Shown here in pieces: positions 1 to 8,639 of a stretch of DNA of 64,000 nt; positions within the stretch are counted from its first letter, which is position 1; every line of letters begins with the position of its first letter. Source of the DNA: Vibrio splendidus. GTDB lineage: Bacteria > Pseudomonadota > Gammaproteobacteria > Enterobacterales > Vibrionaceae. Location of the stretch: positions 372,001 to 436,000 of the forward strand of contig NZ_MCUN01000009.1 of NCBI RefSeq assembly GCF_002873455.1. The letters run 5' to 3'. Made by a program: the position numbers and the translations under genes. Below the pieces are notes generated by a model. The model did no database searches. It worked only from the letters and a program-made list of their open reading frames with translations, and was not told the DNA's origin.

Positions 1-517
1 AGCCTTTTAGCTTGCCGATTTGTCCAACGGTTGCGCCTACTGCACCTGTTGCCGCCGCAACGACTAGAGTGTCGCCTTGTTTAGGTTGGCCTATATCAAG
101 CAAGCCCATGTAAGCCGTAAAGCCAGGCATACCCATGATGCCAAGTGCGTAAGAAGGGTGAGTTGGTTCTTTGCCTAGTTTGATTAGACCTTCACCGTTA
201 GATACACCAAGATCTTGCCAACCTGTGTAAGCCAGAACCCATTCGCCAACTTCGTAATCAGCGTGGTTTGATTCTTCAACCTGACAAACAGTTGCACCCA
301 CCATGACTTCATCGATAGCGACTGGATCAGCGTAAGATTTCGCATCACTCATTCGGCCACGCATGTATGGGTCGAGAGAGAGGTAAACTGAGCGAAGTAA
401 CATCTCGCCGTCTTTGATTGTTGGTGCAGCTACGTTTTCTAAACGGAAGTTTTCTTTAGTCGGTGCGCCAACTGGGCGAGAAGCCAATACGATGCGGCGA
501 TTGTCTTGTTGAGTCAT
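1..517 (-). CDS. CurA-like NADP-dependent oxidoreductase, 3' end outside window
   Basis: This is the first 172 codons of a zinc-independent medium-chain reductase; the rest lies beyond base 1. The start codon at 517 follows a clear AAGGAT ribosome site. The N-terminus contains NRRIVLASRPVGAP, ENFRLE and YLSLDPYMRGRMSD, which match E. coli CurA (curcumin/2-alkenal reductase) almost motif for motif. The visible end begins the nucleotide-binding fold (AAATGAVGATVGQIGK). The family reduces reactive alkenals and quinone-like electrophiles in the cytoplasm with NADPH. The gene lies downstream of a NemR-like repressor, and both genes carry the same palindrome in their promoters. I infer that it is that repressor's target. 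Confidence 0.88.
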   Translation of the reverse strand, partial: MTQQDNRRIVLASRPVGAPTKENFRLENVAAPTIKDGEMLLRSVYLSLDPYMRGRMSDAKSYADPVAIDEVMVGATVCQVEESNHADYEVGEWVLAYTGWQDLGVSNGEGLIKLGKEPTHPSYALGIMGMPGFTAYMGLLDIGQPKQGDTLVVAAATGAVGATVGQIGKLKG

Positions 518-554
518 TGGATATCCTTAATTTTATAGTATGTTCATTCAGAAT

Positions 555-582
555 TAGACCAGTCGTCTAGTCTGGTTGTCTA
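555..582. promoter_or_regulatory. NemR/TetR-type operator upstream of curA-like gene
   Basis: TAGACCAGTCGTCTAG at 555-570 has inverted arms TAGAC/GTCTA. It is followed without a gap by the weaker copy TAGTCTGGTTGTCTA at 568-582. The strong 16 bp copy occurs again, identical, at 1268-1283 before the regulator gene. It lies 38-53 bp upstream of the reductase start, where a repressor would cover the promoter. Confidence 0.8.
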
Positions 583-655
583 AAAATCCCGCCGTCATCA
601 AATTGATAAGAGGGCGGGTTATCTGTCGTTAATAAAAACTAAACACAGTACGTGG

Positions 656-1246
656 TTAGTTTTTACCTTTTAAAGTCTGTTGGGTTAGGTTTAAAGCTGA
701 TTCTAAACTGCGTGAGCTCTGGCTTAATTTGCTCAATAAGCTTGCGCCCAACCACATAGAATATAGATTTTGAGCGGTTTCTCGGCTGTCTTCAACCTTA
801 ATGGAGCCATCTTCAATACCACCAGCAACACAGTGTTGTATCGTAGAGGTTACTTTTTCAGCCCCTTTTAGTAAGGCTTGACGCATAGGATCAGAAAGAT
901 CAGAAACTTCAGCGCTGAGCTTAACTACTAAGCATTTATGAGCGTTACAGGTACCGTTTTCAATCTGTGACCATCGAGTGAAATAACTGATAATTCTCTG
1001 GTAATGATTGCCTTCACCATGAACCAAAATAGTTTCAACTCTGCTGATGTAGGTCTCAAAATAGTGTTGGATCAGAGCCTCGCCAAATTGCTCTTTCGAT
1101 TTAAAGTAGTGGTAAAACGATCCTTTCGGCACGTCCGCTTCTTTAAGCAATTGCGATAGACCAACGCCGTTAAAGCCGTTGTTCACTATTAATTGGTAGC
1201 CAACATCTAAAACATGCAGGCGTGTGTCATTTGTTTTTTCGTTCAT
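656..1246 (-). CDS. nemR: NemR-like TetR-family repressor
   Basis: This 196-residue TetR-family regulator has an N-terminal helix-turn-helix (residues about 28-48, VPKGSFYHYFKSK) and a C-terminal ligand domain. The block KLSAEVSDLSDPMR and the overall length match E. coli NemR, which senses electrophiles and hypochlorous acid through a reactive cysteine paired with a lysine. The equivalent residues are present here as Cys105 (HKCLVVK) and Lys173 (LLSKLS), with extra cysteines at 100 and 139. The downstream gene on the same strand is a CurA-like reductase, and both promoters carry the same 16 bp palindrome. This suggests autoregulation and redox-controlled repression. The NemR assignment rests on sequence similarity seen by eye. 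Confidence 0.85.
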   Translation of the reverse strand: MNEKTNDTRLHVLDVGYQLIVNNGFNGVGLSQLLKEADVPKGSFYHYFKSKEQFGEALIQHYFETYISRVETILVHGEGNHYQRIISYFTRWSQIENGTCNAHKCLVVKLSAEVSDLSDPMRQALLKGAEKVTSTIQHCVAGGIEDGSIKVEDSRETAQNLYSMWLGASLLSKLSQSSRSLESALNLTQQTLKGKN

Positions 1247-1267
1247 GGGCAGTACTATAATTTAAAT

Positions 1268-1283
1268 TAGACCAGTCGTCTAG
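1268..1283. promoter_or_regulatory. Autoregulatory operator of the NemR-like repressor
   Basis: TAGACCAGTCGTCTAG is an exact copy of the palindrome at 555-570. It is centred about 29 bp upstream of the repressor start at 1246, so binding would block its own transcription. Confidence 0.78.
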
Positions 1284-1342
1284 TGGTTGGTTTTTGAGGG
1301 TATATTCGGTTGTGGCTAAAGTGGATCAAAACGTTCAGATAG

Positions 1343-1377
1343 AAAAAAGCCCCAACATAGCGCGTATGTTGGGGCTT
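1343..1377 (-). terminator. Intrinsic terminator of the FKBP gene
   Basis: The stem GCCCCAACATA / TATGTTGGGGC is followed on the minus strand by a run of six T. It lies just downstream of the FKBP stop codon. Confidence 0.9.
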
Positions 1378-1393
1378 AAATCGGTCACTTCGA

Positions 1394-1867
1394 TTATTTG
1401 ATAGAGATTAACTCAACATCAAAAATCAAAGTTGCTGATGGTGGGATAGGGCCTGAACCACCTTTACCGTAAGCCAATTGGCTCGGGATAAACAGGCGAA
1501 CTTTTTGGCCTTCAACCATGTAAGTCAAACCTTCTTGCCAGCCTTTGATCACTTGTTTAAGAGCAAATGAAATCGGCTCGCCACGCTCAACAGAGCTGTC
1601 GAAAACAGTGCCATCTAGCAAAGTTCCATGGTAGTGAACCGTTACTTTGCTGTTCTTAGTTGGGTGCTCTGTACCAGTACCTTCTTCAAGAACTAGGTAT
1701 TGAAGACCACTTTCAGTCGTAACAACCCCTTCTTTAGTGCCGTTTTCGATAAGGAACTGTTGGCCTTGCTCGAAGTTTTCGTCACCAGACTTATGATTCA
1801 TCCAAGTACGGTAGATCATGAAACCAGCCAAGATGAAGACAATGACCGGGATGATAAATTTAGACAT
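1394..1867 (-). CDS. Membrane-anchored FKBP-type peptidyl-prolyl isomerase
   Basis: This 157-residue protein has one N-terminal membrane segment (residues about 4-19) followed by a single FKBP domain. The domain shows VHYHGTLLDGTVFDSS, the central VIKGWQEGL and the C-terminal GSGPIPPSATLIFDVEL, which are the signatures of the family active site. It would speed proline isomerisation in proteins outside the cytoplasmic membrane. It starts 42 bases after the DsbA-like gene on the same strand and the pair shares the terminator at 1343-1377, so both are probably one transcript devoted to envelope protein folding. Confidence 0.9.
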   Translation of the reverse strand: MSKFIIPVIVFILAGFMIYRTWMNHKSGDENFEQGQQFLIENGTKEGVVTTESGLQYLVLEEGTGTEHPTKNSKVTVHYHGTLLDGTVFDSSVERGEPISFALKQVIKGWQEGLTYMVEGQKVRLFIPSQLAYGKGGSGPIPPSATLIFDVELISIK

Positions 1868-1909
1868 AGTAAAACCTATTTATTGTTGATTCTTTATAGA
1901 GAAAAGCCG

Positions 1910-2536
1910 TTACGGCTGAGTCAAAAGGTAGTTGATTGTTTTTGCGATACCTTGAACATCTTGGTGGCCTGCAGTTAGGACTTGGTACTTACCATTGATG
2001 ATAAAAGTCGGTACTGAGTTGATTTGGCCTTTTACAGAAATCTCTTCTGCTTTCTTAACGTAGTCAAACAGAGCTACTTGTTGTTCTTTGTTCAGTTGGT
2101 ATGGGCTAACCAGACCACGAGAAGTGAACGCTGTCTCTAGTGCTTGTTGACGCTGTTCTGGCGTTGCATCAGCACCCATTTGAACGGCACCAAATAGGTC
2201 GTCCATGAACGCGTGATCAGGTGTCGCGTCGAGTTGCATCACTGCTGTGTAGTAGATCATTGCACTAATTTGAGCACTTTCATTGAACGTTACGTGCATC
2301 TTACCAATAGTTTGATCTGTTAGAGATTCAATCTCTGGAATTGCACTTTCCATTTGACGGCAGTGACCACAGTTTAGAGAGAAGATTTCAGTGATCGGAG
2401 ACAGGTTAAATTCAGTTAGAGCAGTAGGAAGTGCTTCGTATTGAACGCCTTTCTGTGGCTCGTCTGTTTCACTACAACCCGCAATAATAAGTACGGCAGC
2501 GAGTGCTGTGATGAATTTAGTAAATGGTTTAAACAT
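1910..2536 (-). CDS. DsbA-family thiol:disulfide lipoprotein
   Basis: This 208-residue lipoprotein has the lipobox IIAGC with the lipidated Cys at 21. A thioredoxin-fold domain follows, with the active-site motif CGHC at 56-59 and the cis-proline loop NSVPTFIING near residue 175. DsbA enzymes insert disulfide bonds into exported proteins. CGHC is an oxidase-like motif rather than a reductase-like one. Being tethered by a lipid distinguishes it from soluble DsbA. It is probably co-transcribed with the FKBP gene downstream. Whether it acts as a general oxidase or serves particular clients cannot be told from the sequence. Confidence 0.87.
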   Translation of the reverse strand: MFKPFTKFITALAAVLIIAGCSETDEPQKGVQYEALPTALTEFNLSPITEIFSLNCGHCRQMESAIPEIESLTDQTIGKMHVTFNESAQISAMIYYTAVMQLDATPDHAFMDDLFGAVQMGADATPEQRQQALETAFTSRGLVSPYQLNKEQQVALFDYVKKAEEISVKGQINSVPTFIINGKYQVLTAGHQDVQGIAKTINYLLTQP

Positions 2537-2789
2537 AATGTTTGCTCTAACGTTGAGAAGTCGTGAGATTCTAACTATTTAGTACGAATTGGAAAACAAT
2601 TATAAGGTAAATAAATGCAAACAGTTGGAACCAGCGGGTGATGACAGGCTAGTTGACGGTTAACTGTGATCAAAAGCACTTTTTTTGGGTGTGCTTTCTT
2701 TTCGTATAAAGTTTTTGTCTAAAGTTTTTCCCTCAGTGCCGATATAGACATTAGTGAATGGTTTATCTGCATGAGTGGTTGGTGAAGTA

Positions 2790-3443
2790 ATGAGATATTT
2801 AGCGATAATGTTAAGCATAGCTTTGGTAGGGTGTGAAACGACGTTACCAACGGGTATGTTAGGTGACGATCTGCTAGAAACTGCACCGCAAACCGATTAC
2901 GACCTTATGCATCCTGAATGGGGTGTGGTTCAAACGACATCTGTGGCGAGCAATCGCAGTTATTCAGTCCAGAGCAGCACTTATCAACAAAAAACCATCA
3001 CTACCAACTATGGGCGTGGTGTCTCGACTAATGACCCGCTGGAAGTTTTTTTAAGACAAAACCGTATCGATTTCGAAGTCTTGCCTGGCAACCATGTAAT
3101 GGTAAAGCTTGAGCAACATGTGAACTTTAAGACAGGCTCTGCATTCCCTGAACCCGCTTACAACCATTGGTTAGATACGTTGGGCAGTTATCTTTCTCAG
3201 CGTCAAGATATCGATGTTGTGATTGAAGGTCATACCGACAATACAGGTTCTGATCAAATCAATGATCCTCTATCAGAGCAGCGTGCAAAAGAAGTGAAAG
3301 CTCGATTAGAGAGTAACTATGTATCTAGTCGCTCTATCTATACTCGAGGCTTCGGTGAATACGTTCCGGCTTGTAACAATGCTTCAGCCCAAGGTAAAGC
3401 ATGTAATCGCCGGGTTGAATTGATGCTGATTGTGTCGAAGTAG
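2790..3443 (+). CDS. OmpA-family lipoprotein
   Basis: I place the start at the ATG at 2790 rather than the upstream in-frame GTG at 2775, because MRYLAIMLSIALVGC gives a normal lipoprotein signal with lipidated Cys15 and GGTGAAG lies just upstream. The mature protein is about 200 residues: a divergent, Ser/Thr-rich N-terminal half and a C-terminal OmpA-like peptidoglycan-binding domain (VVIEGHTDNTGSDQIN, LSEQRAKEV, GFGE, NRRVEL). The family anchors the outer membrane to the cell wall. It stands alone, divergent from the DsbA-like gene, with its own terminator. Confidence 0.85.
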   Translation: MRYLAIMLSIALVGCETTLPTGMLGDDLLETAPQTDYDLMHPEWGVVQTTSVASNRSYSVQSSTYQQKTITTNYGRGVSTNDPLEVFLRQNRIDFEVLPGNHVMVKLEQHVNFKTGSAFPEPAYNHWLDTLGSYLSQRQDIDVVIEGHTDNTGSDQINDPLSEQRAKEVKARLESNYVSSRSIYTRGFGEYVPACNNASAQGKACNRRVELMLIVSK

Positions 3444-3497
3444 TCATTTGAGCTTTCTTCCCTAAATTGAAAGCGACGAGTTCCAAATAACAGACAT

Positions 3498-3528
3498 AAA
3501 AAATCCCTCATATTTGAGGGATTTTTTG
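3498..3528. terminator. Bidirectional terminator
   Basis: The stem AAAAATCCCTCA / TGAGGGATTTTT has T-runs on both strands. It serves the OmpA-like gene on the plus strand and the glutaredoxin gene on the minus strand. Confidence 0.9.
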
Positions 3529-3555
3529 TATCTGACTTTCGTTTCGCAGGTTAGC

Positions 3556-3915
3556 TTATGCGAATTGCTTTTCTAAGTAAGTAACGATATCTGAAGATTC
3601 GTACATCCACTCAGTTTTGCCGTCTTTTTCGATACGTAGACAAGGTACTTTCACACGACCGCCACCAGCTTCAAGCTCTGCACGGTGTTGATCATTGTTT
3701 TTTGCATCACGAAGCTCAAACTGAACCGATTGACGTTTCATCGCGCGACGTACTTTTACACAAAATGGGCACGCTTCGAATTGGTATAACGTGTGCGTTT
3801 TTGCTTGCTCATTCACTTTGCTTTGCTCTTCTTGAGAACGTTTCACACCACGTGGGCTGAAAACAAAATTCAATAGCAAGATAACACGACCTAAAAACCA
3901 ACGAATAAACTTCAT
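3556..3915 (-). CDS. Glutaredoxin-domain protein with N-terminal membrane segment
   Basis: The best start is the ATG at 3915 (119 residues), preceded by GAGAGAG; the longer open frame to 3993 adds an implausible cysteine-rich leader. The N-terminus (FIRWFLGRVILLLNFVF) is a likely membrane anchor. Next comes a glutaredoxin/GST N-terminal fold with CPFC and the conserved VKVPCLRIE and SSDIVTYLE elements. It would handle glutathione-dependent thiol exchange at the membrane. It lies 89 bases downstream of norR on the same strand, so it may be read from the norR transcript, although its role in nitric oxide defence is unproven. Confidence 0.85.
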   Translation of the reverse strand: MKFIRWFLGRVILLLNFVFSPRGVKRSQEEQSKVNEQAKTHTLYQFEACPFCVKVRRAMKRQSVQFELRDAKNNDQHRAELEAGGGRVKVPCLRIEKDGKTEWMYESSDIVTYLEKQFA

Positions 3916-4004
3916 AACTCTCTCTACATATTTAAAATTAGCGTTACAATTTGCAGCATTATATACACAAGTTTCGCTAGATGCTCGCAACAAACCGCTA
4001 ATAT

Positions 4005-5597
4005 CTATTTTGTCCGTTCGATCGTGTGAGACTTAGCCACATTTAACCCTAAACGCTTAGACAGTCGAGTTAAATTTGCGCGGTCTGTTTTCAGAACTCG
4101 TCCTGCTTGCGCCCAGTTAAAATTGGCATCTTCTAATACTTCAGTAATGATACTGCGCTGAAAATCATCCGTAGCGCCACGTAAACCTGCAGAAAGGTCG
4201 ATTGTTGGCGTTGATAGTGGTGTGTTTTTTATTTGAGTCGTTGCAATAGGCTGATCTTGATCGAGTGGGCCACAATCTTCTTTAGTGATTGTCACGAGGT
4301 TCTTGTTAGTGCTGCGAGCCAGTGCCTTCAATGCTGAACGGCTGATCACGTGTTCAAGCTCACGAACGTTACCTGGCCAACCGTAACGGTTTAGGAATAC
4401 CAGAACATCAGAACGGAACTTAACTTGGTTGATACCAAGCTTACGACGCGCTTGTTCTAAGAAAAAACCGGCCAATAGGCTGATGTCGTCACCGCGATCT
4501 TTGAGTGCTGGCACTGCGATAGGGTACACACTGAGTCGGTGATACAAGTCGGCTCTGAATCGACCGTCTTCAACTTCTTGCTTTAAATCTCGGTTCGTTG
4601 CAGCCAGAACACGAACATCAATGGTTTGAATGTTGTCTTGACCCACAGGTTGGATTTCGTTGTTTTGCAGTGCTCGTAGCAGCTTACTTTGCGCAGCCAA
4701 AGGCAATTCGCCAATTTCATCTAAGAACAGTGTGCCGCCATCGGCTAGAGCAAACTTACCTAAGCGGTTTTTGTCTGCGCCAGTAAACGCGCCACGAACG
4801 TGACCAAATAGTTCACTCTCTACTAAGTTCTCAGGAATTGCAGCACAGTTTACATAAACTAGTGGTTTACGCTTACGCTGCGATTGGTGGTGCAGGGTAC
4901 GAGCAACGAGCTCTTTACCAACACCAGTATCACCATGGATCAGGATATTAAATTCAGACGGCGCTACAACCGCGATGTCGTTCTTAAGCGCCATCATGGT
5001 ATCGCTTTTACCAATCAGTTCCCCGCCGTCACGTTCCCACGCTTCAACATTCAACTCTTCGAGCAATTGCTTTGACTGTTTTGCTTGATGCTCAAGCTGC
5101 GAGAAAGTCATTGCCATCTGCATCGTGGAAGCCGCAATAGCAGCGAGAACTTCTAGGTTACGCGCGGGAATATTCGCGAAGACATCAGGTTTTAAGCTGT
5201 CTAGGGTTAGCACTCCTAACAATTTGTCACCAAACAGCAGAGGCAAACCCATGCAAGCGTGCATCGGTAAATCACCGTCGTGGTCGATCAGTAAACCATC
5301 GAAAGGATCAGGCAATGAGCTATCAGCATCAAAACGAATAGGTGAACGAGATGCGCAGATCTCATCAAAACGTGGATGCTCTGAAATAATGAAACGACGA
5401 CCAAATGTATCTCTACTGAGCCCTTGCATAGCGATGGGTACTAACGTGTCACCTTGGAGGCTCAAAAGCGCGACACAATCACATGTGATTGTTTTACGAA
5501 TGGCATCGATTAGGCGATTGAAACGGTCTTGATCGTTCACACCGCTGGCGAGACCAATGGTCATTTCCATGAGAGTGGATGCTGAGATATCTTGCAT
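4005..5597 (-). CDS. norR: NorR, nitric oxide-responsive sigma-54 activator
   Basis: This 530-residue enhancer-binding protein has a GAF domain (1-180), an AAA+ domain with Walker A GDTGVGKE (221-228), the sigma-54 contact loop GAFTGA (268-273) and LDEIGE (291-296), and a C-terminal Fis-type helix-turn-helix. In E. coli NorR the GAF domain holds a non-haem iron that binds NO. Candidate ligand residues here are Cys115 and Asp133, with Asp97/Asp100. It is transcribed divergently from hmp, the arrangement known from V. cholerae, where NorR activates hmpA. Paired GTC-N5-GAC sites and a -24/-12 promoter sit between the two genes. Confidence 0.95.
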   Translation of the reverse strand: MQDISASTLMEMTIGLASGVNDQDRFNRLIDAIRKTITCDCVALLSLQGDTLVPIAMQGLSRDTFGRRFIISEHPRFDEICASRSPIRFDADSSLPDPFDGLLIDHDGDLPMHACMGLPLLFGDKLLGVLTLDSLKPDVFANIPARNLEVLAAIAASTMQMAMTFSQLEHQAKQSKQLLEELNVEAWERDGGELIGKSDTMMALKNDIAVVAPSEFNILIHGDTGVGKELVARTLHHQSQRKRKPLVYVNCAAIPENLVESELFGHVRGAFTGADKNRLGKFALADGGTLFLDEIGELPLAAQSKLLRALQNNEIQPVGQDNIQTIDVRVLAATNRDLKQEVEDGRFRADLYHRLSVYPIAVPALKDRGDDISLLAGFFLEQARRKLGINQVKFRSDVLVFLNRYGWPGNVRELEHVISRSALKALARSTNKNLVTITKEDCGPLDQDQPIATTQIKNTPLSTPTIDLSAGLRGATDDFQRSIITEVLEDANFNWAQAGRVLKTDRANLTRLSKRLGLNVAKSHTIERTK

Positions 5598-5635
5598 AAA
5601 GGGCTCATACTGTTTGTATTTTCATACATGGTAGA

Positions 5636-5668
5636 GTCTTTATGACACAAAAAAAAGGTCTTTTTGAC
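5636..5668. promoter_or_regulatory. Two candidate NorR enhancer sites
   Basis: GTCTTTATGAC at 5636-5646 and GTCTTTTTGAC at 5658-5668 both follow the GTCA-N3-TGAC style dyad of NorR sites, with one mismatch each, and are spaced 22 bp apart. A weaker GT-N7-AC element lies at 5696-5706. They sit about 85-110 bp upstream of the predicted sigma-54 start site, the usual distance for an enhancer. Confidence 0.7.
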
Positions 5669-5722
5669 TAAATTTCGAATTGAGTTTTTGAAAGGGTGCC
5701 AGACACAGCAAGCTCTCGCATG

Positions 5723-5740
5723 TTGGCATCGTTTGTGCAA
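5723..5740 (+). promoter_or_regulatory. Sigma-54 promoter for hmp
   Basis: TTGGCATCGTTTGTGCAA has the invariant GG (5725-5726) and GC (5737-5738) exactly ten bases apart, a good -24/-12 match pointing towards hmp. It predicts transcription starting near 5750 and a leader of about 197 bases. A further NorR-like dyad GTCAATTTGAC at 5899-5909 would lie inside that leader. Confidence 0.78.
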
Positions 5741-5946
5741 TGTGTCCATTGCGTGTTGTTTATATGACTGAATAACTGACCTATCATTGATTTGAATCAA
5801 TTAATGCGAATTTATCAGTCCACGTAATTCTCATAAAAATAGTAGCCAAAGAGCTCATTGAGAAAGAATTGGTATAAAGTCATCTTTAAATAAAATTAGT
5901 CAATTTGACATGAAAGGTCAAAAGGCTAAGTGTTCGGAGTAAATCA

Positions 5947-7143
5947 ATGCTAAACAATCTACATATCAACATCATCAAATCGACGATTCCTCTTTTAGAA
6001 AGCGCAGGCCCTGCTTTAACTCAACACTTCTATCAACGTATGTTCACGCATAACCCTGAATTGAAAGATATCTTCAACATGACTCACCAGAGAACAGGCC
6101 GCCAAGGCGTGGCACTGTTTGAAGCTATCGCGGCTTATGCTAAAAACATTGAAAACCTAGCAGCGTTAACCACAGCGGTTGAACGTATTGCACAGAAACA
6201 CACAAGCTTTAATATTCAACCAGAGCACTACCAGATTGTTGGTTTACACCTGATTGAAACACTACGTGAATTAGCTGCTGACGCGTTTACTCCAGAAGTG
6301 GAAGAAGCATGGACAGCCGCTTACCTATTCTTGGCGCAAGTATTCATCGATCGTGAAGCTGAACTTTACCTACAACGTAAGCAAGCTGTTGGTGGTTGGG
6401 AAGCGGCTCGTGCGTTTGTAATCGCAGACAAGATCGAAGAATCCGCACTCGTAACAAGCTTCATCTTACAGCCAAAAGATGGCGGTGAAGTTTTGGATTA
6501 CACACCAGGTCAATACATCGGTATCGAAGTGAAACCTGAAGGTTCTCAATACAGCGAAATTCGTCAATACTCACTATCCGATAAGCCAAACGGCAAGCAA
6601 TACCGCATTTCTGTTAAACGTGAAGGACAAGGCCAAGAGACACAAGGCGTGGTATCTAATCACCTACACGACACGGTTGCTGTTGGCGATGAAGTTAGCC
6701 TATACGCACCAGCGGGTGACTTTATGTATCAAGAGCGCAGCAAGCCTGTAACGCTTATCTCTGCAGGCGTTGGTGTTACGCCAATGCAATCAATGCTTGA
6801 ATTCTTAAACAATGAACAGAAAAGTGAATCTGTACTTTACCTTCACGCATGTGAAAACGTAGGTCAGCACTCTTTCACGACTCGTGTTAAAGATATTGTT
6901 GCCGACAAAGGTTGGGAAGCGAAAACGTGGTACATGAACAAAGATGAATCTGCATGTGAAAACACACACCAAGGTCAAATGGATTTAGCGTCTATCTCTG
7001 ACACTAAAGGCTTTGAAGAGAGTGATTTCTATATCTGTGGTCCAGTTGGCTTTATGAAGAACATAGTGGAACAATTAGACGCACTTGAAATTGATCGTTC
7101 ACGTGTTCACTACGAAGTATTTGGCCCTCACGCTGATTTCTAA
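5947..7143 (+). CDS. hmp: Flavohaemoglobin Hmp, nitric oxide dioxygenase
   Basis: This 398-residue protein has the usual three parts. The globin domain has Tyr29, Gln53 and proximal His85. The FAD domain has RQYSLSD at 206-212. The NAD(P)H domain has GVGVTPM at 274-280 and ends in VFGPHADF. The enzyme turns nitric oxide plus oxygen into nitrate using NAD(P)H in the cytoplasm, protecting the cell from nitrosative stress. Its regulation by NorR is indicated by the divergent norR gene, the dyads at 5636-5668 and the sigma-54 promoter at 5723-5740. A strong terminator follows. Confidence 0.97.
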   Translation: MLNNLHINIIKSTIPLLESAGPALTQHFYQRMFTHNPELKDIFNMTHQRTGRQGVALFEAIAAYAKNIENLAALTTAVERIAQKHTSFNIQPEHYQIVGLHLIETLRELAADAFTPEVEEAWTAAYLFLAQVFIDREAELYLQRKQAVGGWEAARAFVIADKIEESALVTSFILQPKDGGEVLDYTPGQYIGIEVKPEGSQYSEIRQYSLSDKPNGKQYRISVKREGQGQETQGVVSNHLHDTVAVGDEVSLYAPAGDFMYQERSKPVTLISAGVGVTPMQSMLEFLNNEQKSESVLYLHACENVGQHSFTTRVKDIVADKGWEAKTWYMNKDESACENTHQGQMDLASISDTKGFEESDFYICGPVGFMKNIVEQLDALEIDRSRVHYEVFGPHADF

Positions 7144-7198
7144 TAGTACTCGGCAGTTCTATTAACACTCGCCTGAATTATTAATACCTTGCTCATTC

Positions 7199-7226
7199 AA
7201 AGGCCTCACATTGTGAGGCCTTTTTT
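7199..7226. terminator. Terminator after hmp
   Basis: The stem AAGGCCTCACA / TGTGAGGCCTT is followed by a T-run on the plus strand and preceded by a short A-run. It may also end the convergent transporter gene. Confidence 0.9.
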
Positions 7227-7300
7227 GGTTTGGTTATCCTGTCTGACATATAGAATATTGGAGAATTCGGTCGAGCAACCTAGGTTCTTCTAGCTTCGGT

Positions 7301-8281
7301 CTAAGAACGTTTGATCTTTTTAGACATGTAGTCAGAATCAAAAAATTCTGGCCAGTACATCTTCACATAACCGCCTGCTACCCAAATCACTAGGATGGTC
7401 GCGATGGTTAACTCAAAAAAGCCGAACTTATGTAGCCAATACCATTGTGGGTATTCCGCGCCGAAAAACGTGGTTAGACGATGCATAGCAATAGCGCTGA
7501 TCACGGATGGGAAAGTGACGGCAGCAATCGAAGGTTGGAATTTCAGACGCATCAGGCGGATGTAACACAAGTAGATCAGCAGTGTCATAGTGATCGCAAT
7601 GCCAGCTAAAGCGCCTGTTAGAATCGGGTCCGGGTTATCGAAGTTAACCAAGTAAGCGGCTAAAGACAGGTTCACAGGTGCTGCCATTATGGCTAAGGTT
7701 GGTCTTGCTCGGCGTGGTAGGTTTCCTTCGAACACCAAGCGGTACAACACCACTGGCAGCATAAGAAAATAGATACCAATACAAGTGGCCGCAAGTGTTT
7801 CTGAAAAGACAGTGTGTCCGAACTGTGTACCTGCTAAGGAACTGCTGATTAACCCTACCGGATACAGAAACCAACTCGGCACGATATTCGACATTTTGAA
7901 GTTGATGATCTGGAAACTAAAGAACAATACCATCATGGTAAAATGCAACAATAACGCGCAAAACCAGACTGGGTATGCAATGACTGGAGAGATCTCGGCC
8001 AAATAGTCGCATAGAATCAATAACGCCATGCTCATTGGTGCCATCAAGCTTCCACTTAACGGGTGGCGTATATCACTTAAGAAGGTATTAAAGCTCGTTA
8101 GATAACGGAGTAAAACGGGCAGCAATAATAGTGCACCGAATGAAGCGAGGTAGGGACGAATGATTTCACCGATGCCCGGGATATATAAAGCCCAAGCTTG
8201 TCCTAATCCAATAACGCCAAGTGCTAAAGACGCCTGAGATGGCGGCACATTTTTTACTTGGGTTAATCTTCTCCAGTTCAA
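7301..8281 (-). CDS. TDT/SLAC1-family membrane transporter
   Basis: This 326-residue membrane protein has about ten hydrophobic segments. It opens with VPPSQASLALGVIGLGQAWAL, close to the start of TehA and other tellurite-resistance/dicarboxylate transporter (TDT) proteins, whose plant relatives are SLAC1 anion channels. The family carries small anions such as malate across the cytoplasmic membrane, or forms anion pores. The substrate cannot be read from the sequence. It is a single-gene unit convergent with hmp, with AT-rich direct repeats in its promoter region. Confidence 0.78.
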   Translation of the reverse strand: MNWRRLTQVKNVPPSQASLALGVIGLGQAWALYIPGIGEIIRPYLASFGALLLLPVLLRYLTSFNTFLSDIRHPLSGSLMAPMSMALLILCDYLAEISPVIAYPVWFCALLLHFTMMVLFFSFQIINFKMSNIVPSWFLYPVGLISSSLAGTQFGHTVFSETLAATCIGIYFLMLPVVLYRLVFEGNLPRRARPTLAIMAAPVNLSLAAYLVNFDNPDPILTGALAGIAITMTLLIYLCYIRLMRLKFQPSIAAVTFPSVISAIAMHRLTTFFGAEYPQWYWLHKFGFFELTIATILVIWVAGGYVKMYWPEFFDSDYMSKKIKRS

Positions 8282-8639
8282 CGACTTTCTCCAACTAATT
8301 ATTTATAGAATGCGGGTTATTTATAGAATGTGAGCTGTCTATATAATGATTGAGTTAATTATAGAATTTTTGCTCTAGAGTGAGCGCTCAGCTGTGCCCT
8401 CAATAGATGTTAAGGACACTCAAATAATTTTGAGTGGATGATAGCAAGTTTAACGTTTGCTTTTTTGATTTTGATACGGAATCGGGACATAAAGCACGAG
8501 GAAAGTGTGCTTTATTTATTTGAGTAATTTATGAATACCGAGCTTTGTTTGCTTAATGTATTAGTGATAGCTGACTGTATTAGTGGAACTTAACGAGTGA
8601 CGCTTAAGTCCCACATTTGATTTATGGTTCTCAATATAG
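8282..8639. other. Intergenic region with AT-rich direct repeats
   Basis: No gene seen. TTATTTATAGAATG occurs at 8299-8312 and 8317-8330, and a degenerate third copy TTAATTATAGAATT at 8355-8368, all upstream of the transporter gene. A short hairpin AAAGCAC / GTGCTTT at 8491-8513 lies downstream of clcA but lacks a clear T-run. Confidence 0.6.

Noticed and set aside
5125..5532. 135-codon open frame on the plus strand
   Set aside because: It lies fully antisense to the GAF domain of norR; the protein is rich in Ser, Arg and Lys as expected for a shadow frame.
5561..5800. 79-codon open frame overlapping the norR start
   Set aside because: It covers the NorR sites and sigma-54 promoter on the opposite strand and shows no protein pattern.
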